A stretch of 64,000 nt of DNA from Hyphomonadaceae bacterium (lineage in GTDB: Bacteria; Pseudomonadota; Alphaproteobacteria; Rhizobiales; Hyphomicrobiaceae): assembly GCA_019747815.1 (NCBI GenBank), contig JAIEQJ010000048.1, forward strand, positions 1 to 64,000, given 5' to 3'. The notes beneath the pieces are model-generated. The model worked only from the letters and a program-made list of their open reading frames with translations. It was not told the DNA's origin and searched no databases. The stretch's first letter is position 1, and every line of letters begins with the position of its first letter. The position numbers and the translations under genes are program-made. Shown here one piece after another: positions 56,157 to 64,000 of the stretch.

Positions 56157-57515
56157 CTATGACAATTCCCGGATCCGGAAGGGGAGGCCGCCCTTTGGGG
56201 TGAGCGTCACGGTGGCGTTGATGCCGGGCGGCTCGGGGCCGACGTATTCCGGCCGGAAGCGGCGCAGCAGGATCGACAGCGCCAGCGTGTTCTCGACCTG
56301 GCTCATGGCGCCGCCGATGCAGGAGCGTTTTCCCCCGCCGAAGGGCAGGTAGGTGTAGGGTTTGCGCTTCTTGGCGGCGTCGCCCAGCCAGCGCTCCGGG
56401 CTGAACGCCTCGGGCTTGTCCCAGAACTTCGGGCTGTGGTGCGCGCCGTAGGCGAACAGCGCCACGCGGTCGCCGGGGCGGATCTCCTTGCCGTCGATCT
56501 CGTCGTGCGTGGCGGCGACGCGGATCAGCATCCAGATCGGCGGATAGACCCGCATGGTCTCCTGGATCACGGCGCGCGTGTAGGCGAGCGCGGAATAGTC
56601 GGCCGCGGTCGGCTCGCGGTCGCCGAACACCGCCTCGCCTTCCTTGCGGATGCGCTCGGCCGCCGCGGGGTTGCGGGCCGTCTCATACAGCGCCCAGGCG
56701 AGCGTCAGCGCCGTCGTCTCGGTGCCGGCCCACAGATACTGCTTCAGCTCGTCGACGGCCTGCTGCTGGTCGAACTCGGGGATCGTGGGATCGGCGACGG
56801 CCGCTTCGATCATCTTGAGCAGCGTGCGCTCGCGCTCTTCGCGGGGATCGGCGGTGAACACCTCGGGCGGCACGCCGGCCCACACCTCCATGGCCTTGGC
56901 CGCGTTCTCCTCGGTGATCTCGAACTCCGCGCCGGCCACCTTCTTGAGGCGGATCGACTTGTGGTTCATCACGTCGGTGTAGGTCTTCACGCACTTGAAC
57001 ACGAAGTGCGGATTGAAGGGCATCTCGCGGTCGAACAGGGCCTTGCAGATCATGTCGGCGGCGAGCGTCCAGGTCTGCTCCACCATCTCCACCGTCTCGC
57101 CGGTCTGGGCCAGGCGTGCCCAGGTGTCCATCTTGGTGCGGATGGCGGCGAGGAAGTAGGGGATGTACTCGGCGAACATGTCCGGGTGGAAGGCCGGCTG
57201 CTGCGGCATGCGGATCTTCTGCCACAAGGCGCCATCATGGGTGATCATCGACTTGCCGAAGATCGGCTTCAGGCCGTCGAAGTATTTGATGTAATCGTCG
57301 GCCTTGGTCACCAGCACGCGCTTGAAGTGATCGGGCTCGGTCAGCAGCACGATGCGCTGGTTGCCCATGTTCACCGGGATGACGCCGCCGTAGCGGTCAG
57401 CCATCTGCATGAGGACGGTGAGCGGGTTGTTGGGACCTTTGAGCAGCGGGGTCAGCTTGAACCAGACCGAGGATTCCTCGCCGAGCTGCTGAATGTGCGA
57501 TGGGGCTGCGGTCAT
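56157..57515 (-). CDS. cytochrome P450
   Basis: 452 residues. The haem-ligand Cys399 is in PFGGGKRSCIGGAM, the I-helix oxygen motif AGTETT is at 263-268, and E319-x-x-R322 (ETMR) is present. No membrane anchor, so the enzyme is soluble and needs a ferredoxin/reductase pair that is not adjacent. It catalyses a monooxygenation of unknown substrate (fatty acids or terpenoids are typical for this long-chain group). It stands alone between the TA module and the purine operon. Confidence 0.93.
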   Translation of the reverse strand: MTAAPSHIQQLGEESSVWFKLTPLLKGPNNPLTVLMQMADRYGGVIPVNMGNQRIVLLTEPDHFKRVLVTKADDYIKYFDGLKPIFGKSMITHDGALWQKIRMPQQPAFHPDMFAEYIPYFLAAIRTKMDTWARLAQTGETVEMVEQTWTLAADMICKALFDREMPFNPHFVFKCVKTYTDVMNHKSIRLKKVAGAEFEITEENAAKAMEVWAGVPPEVFTADPREERERTLLKMIEAAVADPTIPEFDQQQAVDELKQYLWAGTETTALTLAWALYETARNPAAAERIRKEGEAVFGDREPTAADYSALAYTRAVIQETMRVYPPIWMLIRVAATHDEIDGKEIRPGDRVALFAYGAHHSPKFWDKPEAFSPERWLGDAAKKRKPYTYLPFGGGKRSCIGGAMSQVENTLALSILLRRFRPEYVGPEPPGINATVTLTPKGGLPFRIRELS

Positions 57516-57722
57516 CTCATTTGCGCTCCGCAGGCGGCTTCGGGCGCCTACTCATGCTGAACTCGCAGCGCGGAAGATGGCCCCGCCTGCACTCGTCCTC
57601 CCCAAGCGCCCCTCTGAAGTTGAAGGGTTATCGGGCCTGGGTAGCACCCGCCTCGAAAGCCTGTCCAGCTTCGATCCTGCGGCGAAATGCTTTTCGGGTA
57701 GGGTGTGGCCGGGGTTAACCAA

Positions 57723-58367
57723 TCATTCAAGGTTGTGGCGGACTGCGCCCGCCGCCGAGTCGGTTGCCAGTTTGACGCGGCCGCCCGCGATGCTGGCGCG
57801 GCCCGATGCCACCAGGGCCAAGGCTTGCGGATAGAGCCTATGTTCCGCAACAAGAATTCGCGCCGCCAGGGTCTCGGGGGTGTCGCCTTCCTCCACCGGC
57901 ACGGCCGCCTGGGCCACGATCGGCCCGCTGTCCATCTCCTCGGTGACGAAGTGGACCGTACAACCCGAGATTTTGACGCCGGCGTCCAGCGCCTGCTTGT
58001 GCGGATGCAACCCCTTGAACAGGGGCAGCAGCGAGGGATGGATGTTGAGCTGGCGGCCGTGCCACCTCTGCACGAAGCCGGCCGACTGGATGCGCATGAA
58101 GCCGGCGAGCGCAATGAGGTCTGCACGCGCGGCGAGGAGGGCGGCATGCACGGCCTCGTCGAAGGCCTCGCGGCTGGCGTAGGCCTTGTGGTCGATGGCG
58201 GTGGCCGGCAGCCCCTGCGCCTTGGCCCAGGCGAGGCCCGCCGCGTCGGGGCGGCTTGCGATGATCGCCGCGATCTCGGCCGGATAGTCGCGTGCGCGTG
58301 CCGCCTCGACCAGCGCCATCATGTTGGAGCCGCGGCCCGAGATCAGAACGGCGAGGCGCTGTTTCAT
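57723..58367 (-). CDS. purN: phosphoribosylglycinamide formyltransferase
   Basis: 214 residues from the ATG at 58367 (MKQRLAVLISGRGSN). The catalytic segments NIHPSLLPLFKG (Asn/His) and TEEMDSGPIVAQA (Asp) are present. Transfers a formyl group from 10-formyl-THF to GAR, third step of purine synthesis. It is 10 nt downstream of purM in the usual purM-purN order; the 207-bp gap after it shows no gene. Confidence 0.96.
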   Translation of the reverse strand: MKQRLAVLISGRGSNMMALVEAARARDYPAEIAAIIASRPDAAGLAWAKAQGLPATAIDHKAYASREAFDEAVHAALLAARADLIALAGFMRIQSAGFVQRWHGRQLNIHPSLLPLFKGLHPHKQALDAGVKISGCTVHFVTEEMDSGPIVAQAAVPVEEGDTPETLAARILVAEHRLYPQALALVASGRASIAGGRVKLATDSAAGAVRHNLE

Positions 58368-58377
58368 GCGCTGCCCA

Positions 58378-59490
58378 TCATGCCGCGAACCCAAGCGTGC
58401 CGGAGTAGCGTACCGCCTCGGCTTCGCCCTTGCCCTTGGCTTGGGATTTGACGCCGCGGCCGGGCTCGATCTCGCCGATGCGGATGGGGCGCTCTCCCGC
58501 CGCCGCCAGCACCTCGATTGCGGCCTCTGCGGCGTCCCTGGCCACCACCGCGACCATGCCGATGCCGCAGTTGAAGGTGCGCAGCATCTCCATCTCGTCC
58601 AGGCGGCCGGCCTCCTTGAGCCAGCCGAACACGGTGGGCGCGCGCCAGGCATCGAGGTCGACGTGTGCGGCAATGCCCTCCGGCAGCACGCGCGGCAGGT
58701 TCTCCGAAAGGCCTCCGCCCGTGATGTGCGCGAGCGCCTTGACGCCCCGGGTTTCGCGCACGGCCTTCAGAACCGGCTCGACATAGATGCGCGTCGGCGC
58801 CAGCAGGGCTTCCGCCAGGGTCCTGGATGCGTCGAAGGGCGCGGGCGCGTGCCAGGCCAGCCTGGCCTCCTCGACCAGCCGGCGCACCAGCGAGTATCCG
58901 TTCGAGTGCACGCCCGACGACGGCAGCCCGATCACGACATCGCCGGCCGTGATGTCGCGGCGCGGCAGGACCTCGCCCCGCTCGACCGCTCCGACCGCAA
59001 AGCCCGCGAGATCGTAGTCCTGTGCCGCATACATGCCGGGCATCTCGGCCGTCTCGCCGCCGATCAGCGCGCAGCCCGCCAGCTTGCAGCCCTCGGCGAT
59101 GCCGGCGATCACCGCGCGCGCCACCTCGACGTCAAGCTTGCCGGTGGCGAAGTAGTCGAGGAAGAACAGCGGCTCGGCACCCTGCGCCAAGAGATCGTTG
59201 ACGCACATGGCGACCAGGTCGATGCCGATCGTGTCGTGCCGGCCCGTGTCGATGGCGATCTTGAGCTTGGTGCCCACGCCGTCGTTGGCGGCGACCAGAA
59301 TGGGGTCCTTGAAGGCGGTGCGCTTGAGATCGAACAGTGCGCCGAACCCGCCGAGGTCGGCATCGGCGCCGGCGCGCCGCGTCGCCTTGGCGAGCGGCTT
59401 GATGGCCTCCACCAGCGCGTTGCCGGCATCGATGTTGACACCGGCGTCACGGTAGGAAATGGAGGGGTGTGTGTGCCTGCGGTCTGGCAT
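58378..59490 (-). CDS. purM: phosphoribosylformylglycinamidine cyclo-ligase
   Basis: 370 residues from the ATG at 59490. AIR synthetase: N-terminal [47 protein letters not shown], and the glycine-rich [12 protein letters not shown], then [16 protein letters not shown]. Forms aminoimidazole ribonucleotide with ATP. First gene of purM-purN. It is divergent from the DUF2066 gene. Confidence 0.96.
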   Translation of the reverse strand: MPDRRHTHPSISYRDAGVNIDAGNALVEAIKPLAKATRRAGADADLGGFGALFDLKRTAFKDPILVAANDGVGTKLKIAIDTGRHDTIGIDLVAMCVNDLLAQGAEPLFFLDYFATGKLDVEVARAVIAGIAEGCKLAGCALIGGETAEMPGMYAAQDYDLAGFAVGAVERGEVLPRRDITAGDVVIGLPSSGVHSNGYSLVRRLVEEARLAWHAPAPFDASRTLAEALLAPTRIYVEPVLKAVRETRGVKALAHITGGGLSENLPRVLPEGIAAHVDLDAWRAPTVFGWLKEAGRLDEMEMLRTFNCGIGMVAVVARDAAEAAIEVLAAAGERPIRIGEIEPGRGVKSQAKGKGEAEAVRYSGTLGFAA

Positions 59491-59621
59491 GCGATTCGGG
59501 CGGTGCTCCTCACTTCTGCCCCAAGGCGCAAGAAGTATGCGGGGGCATAGCAGACCCTGGCGGGAACCGGTAGGGTCCGGCGGCGTCGCAATCTGTGCCA
59601 ATTGTGGGGAATGGCGGCCAC

Positions 59622-60752
59622 ATGCCCGTTTCGCAACTGTTTCGCACGTTCGGACGTCGGGGGGCCAAGCGGGCCGCGGCGGCGGCGTGCATGGTGCTGG
59701 CAGGCAGCGTGTGCAGTCCCGTGCTGGCGGCCGACAACGTCTACACGGTGGCCAACTACCCGATCGAGGCGCGGGCCGAGAACGCGGTGGCGGCCAAGGA
59801 GAAGGCGCTGGCCGAGGGCCAGCAGGCCGCGTTCCGGTCGCTGCTGAAGCGGCTCATTCCCGTCACGCGCTATGCCCAGGCCAAGCGCCTGGAGGCGGTC
59901 AGGGCGGCGGAGCTGGTCGAGGGCGTGCGCGTGCGCTCGGAGCGCAACTCGTCCACCGAGTACATTGCGAGCTTCGATTTCACTTTCCAGGCGAAGGGGG
60001 TTCGCGACCTGCTGCGGCGCGAGGGGATCGCCTTCACCGACGATCAGGCGCCCGTGGTGACCCTGGTGCCCGTCTGGCGCTCGTCGCCTGGGCAGCCGCC
60101 CAGAGAGGAAGCCGCCTGGAGCAATGTCTGGAAGGGCCTCGATCTGGAGAATGCGCTGACCCCGATCAAGCTCAAGCCGCTCGGCAAGGGCATTCGGCCC
60201 GAGACCGTCAATGCGATTGCGGCCGGCGACGGCAGCGCCATGCGCGCGCTGGCGGCCGAGTACAACTCGGAATACGTGCTGCTGGCGTTTGCCGAGCCCG
60301 ATGCGGTGGCGGGGCGCCTCAGCGTCACGCTGGCCGGCCGCGACGCGGTCGGCGCGATCACGCTCAAGCGCCCGTACCGCATCGATGCCGGCGATCCGGC
60401 CTATGCCAGCGAGCTGGCCGCCGTCGTCGCCCTGCGCACGCTGGAGGGCCGCTGGAAGGCCGTCAAGGTGCGCGGTGGACCTTCCGCGTCGGCTGCGACG
60501 GCCGGCGGCGGAGGCGACACCGACCTGCTGATCGCGGTCGAGTTCCGCGGCATGGCCGAGTGGCAGGAAATCAGCCGCAAGCTAGGGGCCACGCCGGGGG
60601 TGGAGGAGCTGGACGTGGCCGGCCTGTCGGCGCGCGGCGCCCGCGTGACGTTGCGCTATGCGGACGGGGCTCAACAACTTGCCGATGAGCTTGCCCGTCA
60701 GGGCCTGAACTTGCGCAATACTGGCGGAAACTGGGTATTGTCCCTGCCATAA
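59622..60752 (+). CDS. DUF2066-domain exported protein
   Basis: 376 residues from the ATG at 59622; a GTG 9 codons upstream is possible. A signal or N-terminal anchor (about 14-35, ending VLAAD) is followed by the DUF2066 pattern: [53 protein letters not shown] and [21 protein letters not shown]. Function unknown; the gene is conserved upstream of the CDP-alcohol transferase/AI-2E/hdaA set in relatives, so a link to envelope or replication control is possible. Confidence 0.8.
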   Translation: MPVSQLFRTFGRRGAKRAAAAACMVLAGSVCSPVLAADNVYTVANYPIEARAENAVAAKEKALAEGQQAAFRSLLKRLIPVTRYAQAKRLEAVRAAELVEGVRVRSERNSSTEYIASFDFTFQAKGVRDLLRREGIAFTDDQAPVVTLVPVWRSSPGQPPREEAAWSNVWKGLDLENALTPIKLKPLGKGIRPETVNAIAAGDGSAMRALAAEYNSEYVLLAFAEPDAVAGRLSVTLAGRDAVGAITLKRPYRIDAGDPAYASELAAVVALRTLEGRWKAVKVRGGPSASAATAGGGGDTDLLIAVEFRGMAEWQEISRKLGATPGVEELDVAGLSARGARVTLRYADGAQQLADELARQGLNLRNTGGNWVLSLP

Positions 60753-60872
60753 CACTCGACTGGGGTCCACGGGAGTGGGTAGAACGGGACGGCAGGGCTC
60801 GGCACGTGCCGGTTCTTTCCGCCGATCGAGCCTGTTGCAGCGCTGCAGTTCTTTGGACCGCCGGTTCTCGCT

Positions 60873-61433
60873 TTGTACATCAACGTACCGAACTTCATCA
60901 CGCTCGCGCGCGTGCTCTCCGTCCCCGTGATCTTCTGGCTGCTGGTCAACGGCAACAGCCGAATTGCGTTCTTCGTGTTCCTCTGCGCCGGCATCAGCGA
61001 CGCCGTCGACGGCTATCTTGCCAAGCGCTTCAATTGGACGACGGAGCTGGGCGCCTATCTCGACCCGCTGGCCGACAAGCTGCTGATCGTCAGCATCTAC
61101 ATTGCGTTGGGCGTGAGCCACGAGCTGCCTCTGTGGCTCGTCATCGCGGTCGTCAGCCGCGACATCCTCATTCTGCTGGCGGTGCTGCTGTCGTGGCTGA
61201 TGGACCACCCGGTTCGCATCAAGCCGCTCACCGTGAGCAAGATCAACACGGCGGCTCAGCTCGTGCTGGCAGCAACCGTGCTGGCGGACGACGGCTTCAG
61301 CCTGGGGCTGGACACGACCCGCCTCGTTCTCGTGTGGATTACGGCAGCCTCGACCATTGTTTCGCTCGTTGCCTATCTCAAGGCTTGGCTTCTGCACATG
61401 GCCGGCTATGAATCGCAGGACGCGCCGCCCTGA
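60873..61433 (+). CDS. CDP-alcohol phosphatidyltransferase (PgsA-like)
   Basis: 186 residues from a TTG at 60873 (MYINVPNFITLARVL). No ATG fits and no good ribosome site is visible, so the start is provisional. The signature D-x2-D-G-x2-A-(R/K)-x8-G-x3-D-x3-D is complete (SDAVDGYLAKRFNWTTELG, then AYLDPLADK), with Lys at the usual Arg. Five to six membrane helices. The enzyme moves a phosphatidyl group from CDP-diacylglycerol to glycerol phosphate or a related alcohol. The exact acceptor is not evident. Confidence 0.85.
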   Translation: MYINVPNFITLARVLSVPVIFWLLVNGNSRIAFFVFLCAGISDAVDGYLAKRFNWTTELGAYLDPLADKLLIVSIYIALGVSHELPLWLVIAVVSRDILILLAVLLSWLMDHPVRIKPLTVSKINTAAQLVLAATVLADDGFSLGLDTTRLVLVWITAASTIVSLVAYLKAWLLHMAGYESQDAPP

Positions 61434-61463
61434 CCCTGCTGCGGCGCAGATGGGGGCACAGGC

Positions 61464-62564
61464 ATGCGAGTCGAAAAGCAGCTTTGGTTCTGGCTGACGG
61501 CGCTCCTTCTCTTCATCGGCGCCATTGCGCTGCTGAAGGACATCCTGCTGCCGTTCGTTGCCGCCATCGTCATGGCCTACTTCCTCAGTCCCATCGCCGA
61601 CCGGTTGCAGGCATTGGGCATCAACCGCGGGCTGTCGGCGGTCCTCATCGTCGGTGTTGTCGGCGTGCTGATCGCATTGGCCCTGGTGCTGCTGGCCCCG
61701 ATCCTCGCCGACCAGGTGCGCCAGCTCGTCACCGCCCTGCCAGGCGAGATGCAGCGGCTGCGGCTCTTTCTTGACGAGGTGGCGCGCACCTGGCTGGGCG
61801 CGGGCTTTCCCCCGGTGCAGGAGGCGATGGACCGGCTGAGCGCCGAGGTGACGCAGAACTGGACCGGATTTGCCGGCACCGTCATGACGTCCATCTGGAA
61901 CCGCGGCGCGGCGCTCGTCAATTTCGTCTCCCTCCTGCTCATCACCCCCGTCGTCGTCTTCTATCTCCTGATCGACTGGCACCCGATGCTCGCCCGCATC
62001 GACAGCGCGCTGCCCCGGGATCACGCGCCGACCATCCGGCGGCTCGCCGGCGAGATCAACGACGCGATGGCGGCCTTCATCCGCGGACAGGGCGCCATCT
62101 GTCTCATGCTCGGGCTGTTCTACGCGGTGGGCTTGACCTGGGCCGGCCTCAACTACGGCTTGCTGATCGGCCTGACGACGGGCCTGCTGGCCTTCATTCC
62201 CATCGTGGGATGGATGCTGGGCCTCATCTGCGCCGCGAGCATCGCCATTGTGCAGTTCTGGCCCGAGCTGGCGCCGCTGGCGAAGGTCGTCGGCGTGCTC
62301 GTGGCCGGCCTCGCCATCGATGCGGCGTTTCTCTCGCCCCGCTTTGTGGGCGGCAAGATCGGGCTGCATCCCGTGTGGCTGATCTTTGCGCTGTTCGTGT
62401 TCAGCTACCTGTTCGGTCTGGTGGGAGCGCTGGTCGCCGTGCCCTTGGCCGCGGCCATCGGCGTGCTCGTGCGCTTCGCCGTGCATGTGTATCTCCACAG
62501 CTCCGTCTACCAAGGCGCCGCCGCCACGCCCGGTGAAGCGCCCCCGCGTGGTGACACCCCTTGA
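61464..62564 (+). CDS. AI-2E family transporter (PerM-like)
   Basis: 366 residues with about eight membrane segments: an N-terminal pair, a central amphipathic soluble stretch (about 85-150), and the conserved C-terminal part with LVGALVAVPLAAAIGVLVRF. Family members export quorum-sensing molecules or act as Na+/Li+-proton antiporters; the substrate is unknown. The stop codon overlaps the hdaA start by 4 nt (TTGA), so the two are translationally coupled. Confidence 0.88.
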   Translation: MRVEKQLWFWLTALLLFIGAIALLKDILLPFVAAIVMAYFLSPIADRLQALGINRGLSAVLIVGVVGVLIALALVLLAPILADQVRQLVTALPGEMQRLRLFLDEVARTWLGAGFPPVQEAMDRLSAEVTQNWTGFAGTVMTSIWNRGAALVNFVSLLLITPVVVFYLLIDWHPMLARIDSALPRDHAPTIRRLAGEINDAMAAFIRGQGAICLMLGLFYAVGLTWAGLNYGLLIGLTTGLLAFIPIVGWMLGLICAASIAIVQFWPELAPLAKVVGVLVAGLAIDAAFLSPRFVGGKIGLHPVWLIFALFVFSYLFGLVGALVAVPLAAAIGVLVRFAVHVYLHSSVYQGAAATPGEAPPRGDTP

Positions 62565-63241
62565 GCGCCCAATCCGATCAGCTCGTTCTCGATCTCGCGC
62601 ACCGTCCGGCGCTGGGGGCTGAGGATTTTCTCATCAGCCAGTCCAATCGCGCGGCGGCCGACATCATCGATCGCTGGCCCGATTGGCCGCAGGCGTCCGT
62701 GCTGGTCGTGGCCCCGCCGCGGGCGGGCAAGACCCACCTTGCCAATGTCTGGCGCTTGAAATCGAACGCAGCGAGGCTGGAAGCCCGCGCCCTGCGCGAG
62801 AGAGACGTGGCGGCGGCGTCTGCGGCAACCGCGGTTCTGGTCGAGGACCTGCAGACGGGCGTCGGCGACGAGCGCGCCCTGTTTCATCTGCTCAACCTGG
62901 TGCGCGAGCACAAGCTGTCGATGCTCCTCACCTCCCGCGTGCCGGCCGGCGAACTCGACGTCGCCCTGCCCGATCTGCGGTCGCGCCTGCGGGCGCTGCC
63001 GGTCGCCACCATCGCGCCGCCGGACGAGGCCCTGCTCAAGGCGGTGCTGGTCAAGCACTTCTTGGATCGGCAACTCGCGGTGGAGCCGCATGTGATCGGC
63101 TACATCGCCCTGCACATGGAGCGATCCATGGAGGCTGCTGCAACCATCGTCGCCGAGATCGATCGGGCCGCCATGGCCTCCCACCGCAAGGTGACGCGCA
63201 CGCTGGCGGCGCAAATCCTGGGCCGGCAGGCGACCGGCTAG
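62561..63241 (+). CDS. hdaA: HdaA-type DnaA regulator
   Basis: 226 residues from a TTG at 62561 that overlaps the preceding stop. A DnaA-like AAA+ domain without DNA-binding domain: QLVLDLAHRPALGAEDFLIS near the N terminus, Walker A-like VVAPPRAGKTHL, then AVLVEDLQTG (Walker B-like) and sensor-2-like LRSRLRALPV. With the sliding clamp it stimulates DnaA-ATP hydrolysis and stops over-initiation. The start QxxLxL-like clamp motif (QLVLDL) supports this. Adjacent AI-2E and ppk genes match other Hyphomicrobiales. Confidence 0.9.
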   Translation: MSAQSDQLVLDLAHRPALGAEDFLISQSNRAAADIIDRWPDWPQASVLVVAPPRAGKTHLANVWRLKSNAARLEARALRERDVAAASAATAVLVEDLQTGVGDERALFHLLNLVREHKLSMLLTSRVPAGELDVALPDLRSRLRALPVATIAPPDEALLKAVLVKHFLDRQLAVEPHVIGYIALHMERSMEAAATIVAEIDRAAMASHRKVTRTLAAQILGRQATG

Positions 63242-63376
63242 GCTGGCGCATCCGGTCACCACCGAACTTTCATCTTGCTGTTGCAGAGTGGTGCCTTGCT
63301 CGGCGAGTCCGGCGACATTGTGGTATAACTGCCACTTTCGTTGTGCCCGGCTTCCTCCGGCATCCATAGGTTGTCC

Positions 63377-64000
63377 ATGAGCTCCGCCAAGCCGAAGCTG
63401 AAAGAACGGGACTCCGTCAGCGAGGCGCCCGCGCCCGTGGCGCCGCCGCCCGTTGGTCCGGCGCGCTACTTCAACCGCGAGCAGTCCTGGCTGCAGTTCA
63501 ACCGGCGCGTCCTGGAAGAGGCCAACAACCTGCGCCACCCCCTGCTCGAGCGGCTGCGCTTCCTGTCGATCTCGGCGTCCAATCTCGATGAATTCTACAT
63601 GGTGCGGGTAGCGGGCCTCTACGGACAGGTCGATGCCGGTGTGATGCAGGTGAGCCAGGACGGACTCACCCCCGTGCAGCAGCTCGCCGAGATCAATCGG
63701 TTTGCGGCCGCTCTCGTCAGCGACCAGCAGGCGTGCTGGAGCGCCCTCAAGGCCGAGATGGCGGCGGCCGGCATTCTCATCGTCGAGCCGAAGGAGCTGA
63801 CCCCTGCGGAGCGCGCCTGGCTGGAGCAGGAATTTCTCGCCCGCTATCTGCCGATCCTCACCCCGATTGCCGTCGATCCGGCGCACCCCTTCCCCTTCAT
63901 TCAGAACGGCGGCGTGACGGTCGGCCTGGAGCTGCGGCGCGAGCGCGACGCCAGCACCATGCACGCCCTGCTGCCGATCCCGAGCCAGCTTGCCCGCTTC
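63377..64000 (+). CDS. ppk: polyphosphate kinase 1, 5' part (truncated by the window)
   Basis: 208 codons of an open frame starting at the ATG 63377 and running off the right edge; the full enzyme is about 700 residues. After a Pro/Ala-rich leader the N domain reads RYFNREQSWLQFNRRVLEEA and RLRFLSISASNLDEFYMVRVAGL, then PVDPAHPFPFIQNGG, the start of PPK1. It makes inorganic polyphosphate reversibly from ATP. The catalytic histidines lie beyond the window. It lies 135 bp after hdaA, and ppx would be expected downstream. Confidence 0.95.
   Translation, partial: MSSAKPKLKERDSVSEAPAPVAPPPVGPARYFNREQSWLQFNRRVLEEANNLRHPLLERLRFLSISASNLDEFYMVRVAGLYGQVDAGVMQVSQDGLTPVQQLAEINRFAAALVSDQQACWSALKAEMAAAGILIVEPKELTPAERAWLEQEFLARYLPILTPIAVDPAHPFPFIQNGGVTVGLELRRERDASTMHALLPIPSQLARF

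Overview
The window is a GC-rich, densely coded chromosomal segment of an alphaproteobacterium, most likely of the order Hyphomicrobiales (Bradyrhizobiaceae/Hyphomicrobiaceae-like). Evidence: a split F0 operon with b and b' subunits (atpI-atpB-atpE-atpF'-atpF), the DUF721 / two DsbA-like / smc block next to mutY, a CcrM-type GANTC methyltransferase, a CtrA-type TTAA-N7-TTAA box, a bactofilin, and the purM-purN / DUF2066 / CDP-alcohol transferase / AI-2E / hdaA / ppk block at the right end. No rRNA, tRNA, prophage, CRISPR array or intact insertion sequence was seen.

Layout. 1-5400: acetoacetyl-CoA synthetase and a divergent AsmA-like envelope protein, flanked on both sides by clusters of palindromic repeats that lie in opposite orientation. 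5400-14570 (minus strand): DUF721 gene, two periplasmic thiol-disulfide proteins, smc, a HAD phosphatase and the F0 ATP synthase operon with a near-consensus promoter. 14650-22050: mutY, an AmpG-like permease, ccrM, a TRAP solute-binding protein, a small repeat-strand secreted protein, a DUF924 protein and a bactofilin. 22050-31420: a short structured transcript unit carrying a 25-codon ORF behind an extended Shine-Dalgarno sequence, an unknown membrane protein, CorA, a rhodanese-ChrB/ChrA chromate operon, an atypical SDR, RlpA, an unknown membrane protein, a DUF1501 remnant and a TauE/SafE exporter. 31470-40430: HTH regulator, second TRAP solute-binding protein, CtrA-box amidase, M29/NicX-like enzyme, secreted Cys-containing small protein, FAD-linked D-2-hydroxyacid dehydrogenase, thioesterase. 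39650-49310: a catabolic block (two-subunit CoA-transferase, DUF2855, TetR regulator with twin operators and a divergent DUF2306 membrane protein, acyl-CoA synthetase, enoyl-CoA hydratase, acyl-CoA dehydrogenase, GST). 49630-64000: GYF_2-domain protein, ndk, TerB-like protein, a molybdopterin oxidoreductase / secreted protein / RidA operon, a ParDE-type toxin-antitoxin pair, cytochrome P450, purine genes, and the envelope/replication-control/polyphosphate genes; ppk runs off the right edge.

How the genes fit together. Most genes are housekeeping (ATP synthesis, chromosome structure, cell-cycle methylation, envelope growth, purine synthesis, polyphosphate). The accessory layer is acyl-CoA catabolism (acetoacetyl-CoA synthetase, AMP ligase, hydratase, dehydrogenase, CoA-transferase, thioesterase) plus uptake of organic acids through TRAP binding proteins, which suggests a metabolically versatile heterotroph.

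Most noteworthy signals: (i) the unannotated small transcript at about 22140-22358 with 14 contiguous bases complementary to the 16S rRNA 3' end, resembling the rreB/rreR class of small mRNAs; (ii) a 165-bp twin-hairpin element bounded by CTAG, present twice in opposite orientation (15968-16132 and 52183-52347), one copy supplying a stop codon; (iii) six perfect 11-bp tandem repeats upstream of the chromate operon; (iv) a paired 19-bp TetR operator; (v) a GC-rich, helix-forming gap at 45970-46400 that may be a structured RNA or intron remnant.
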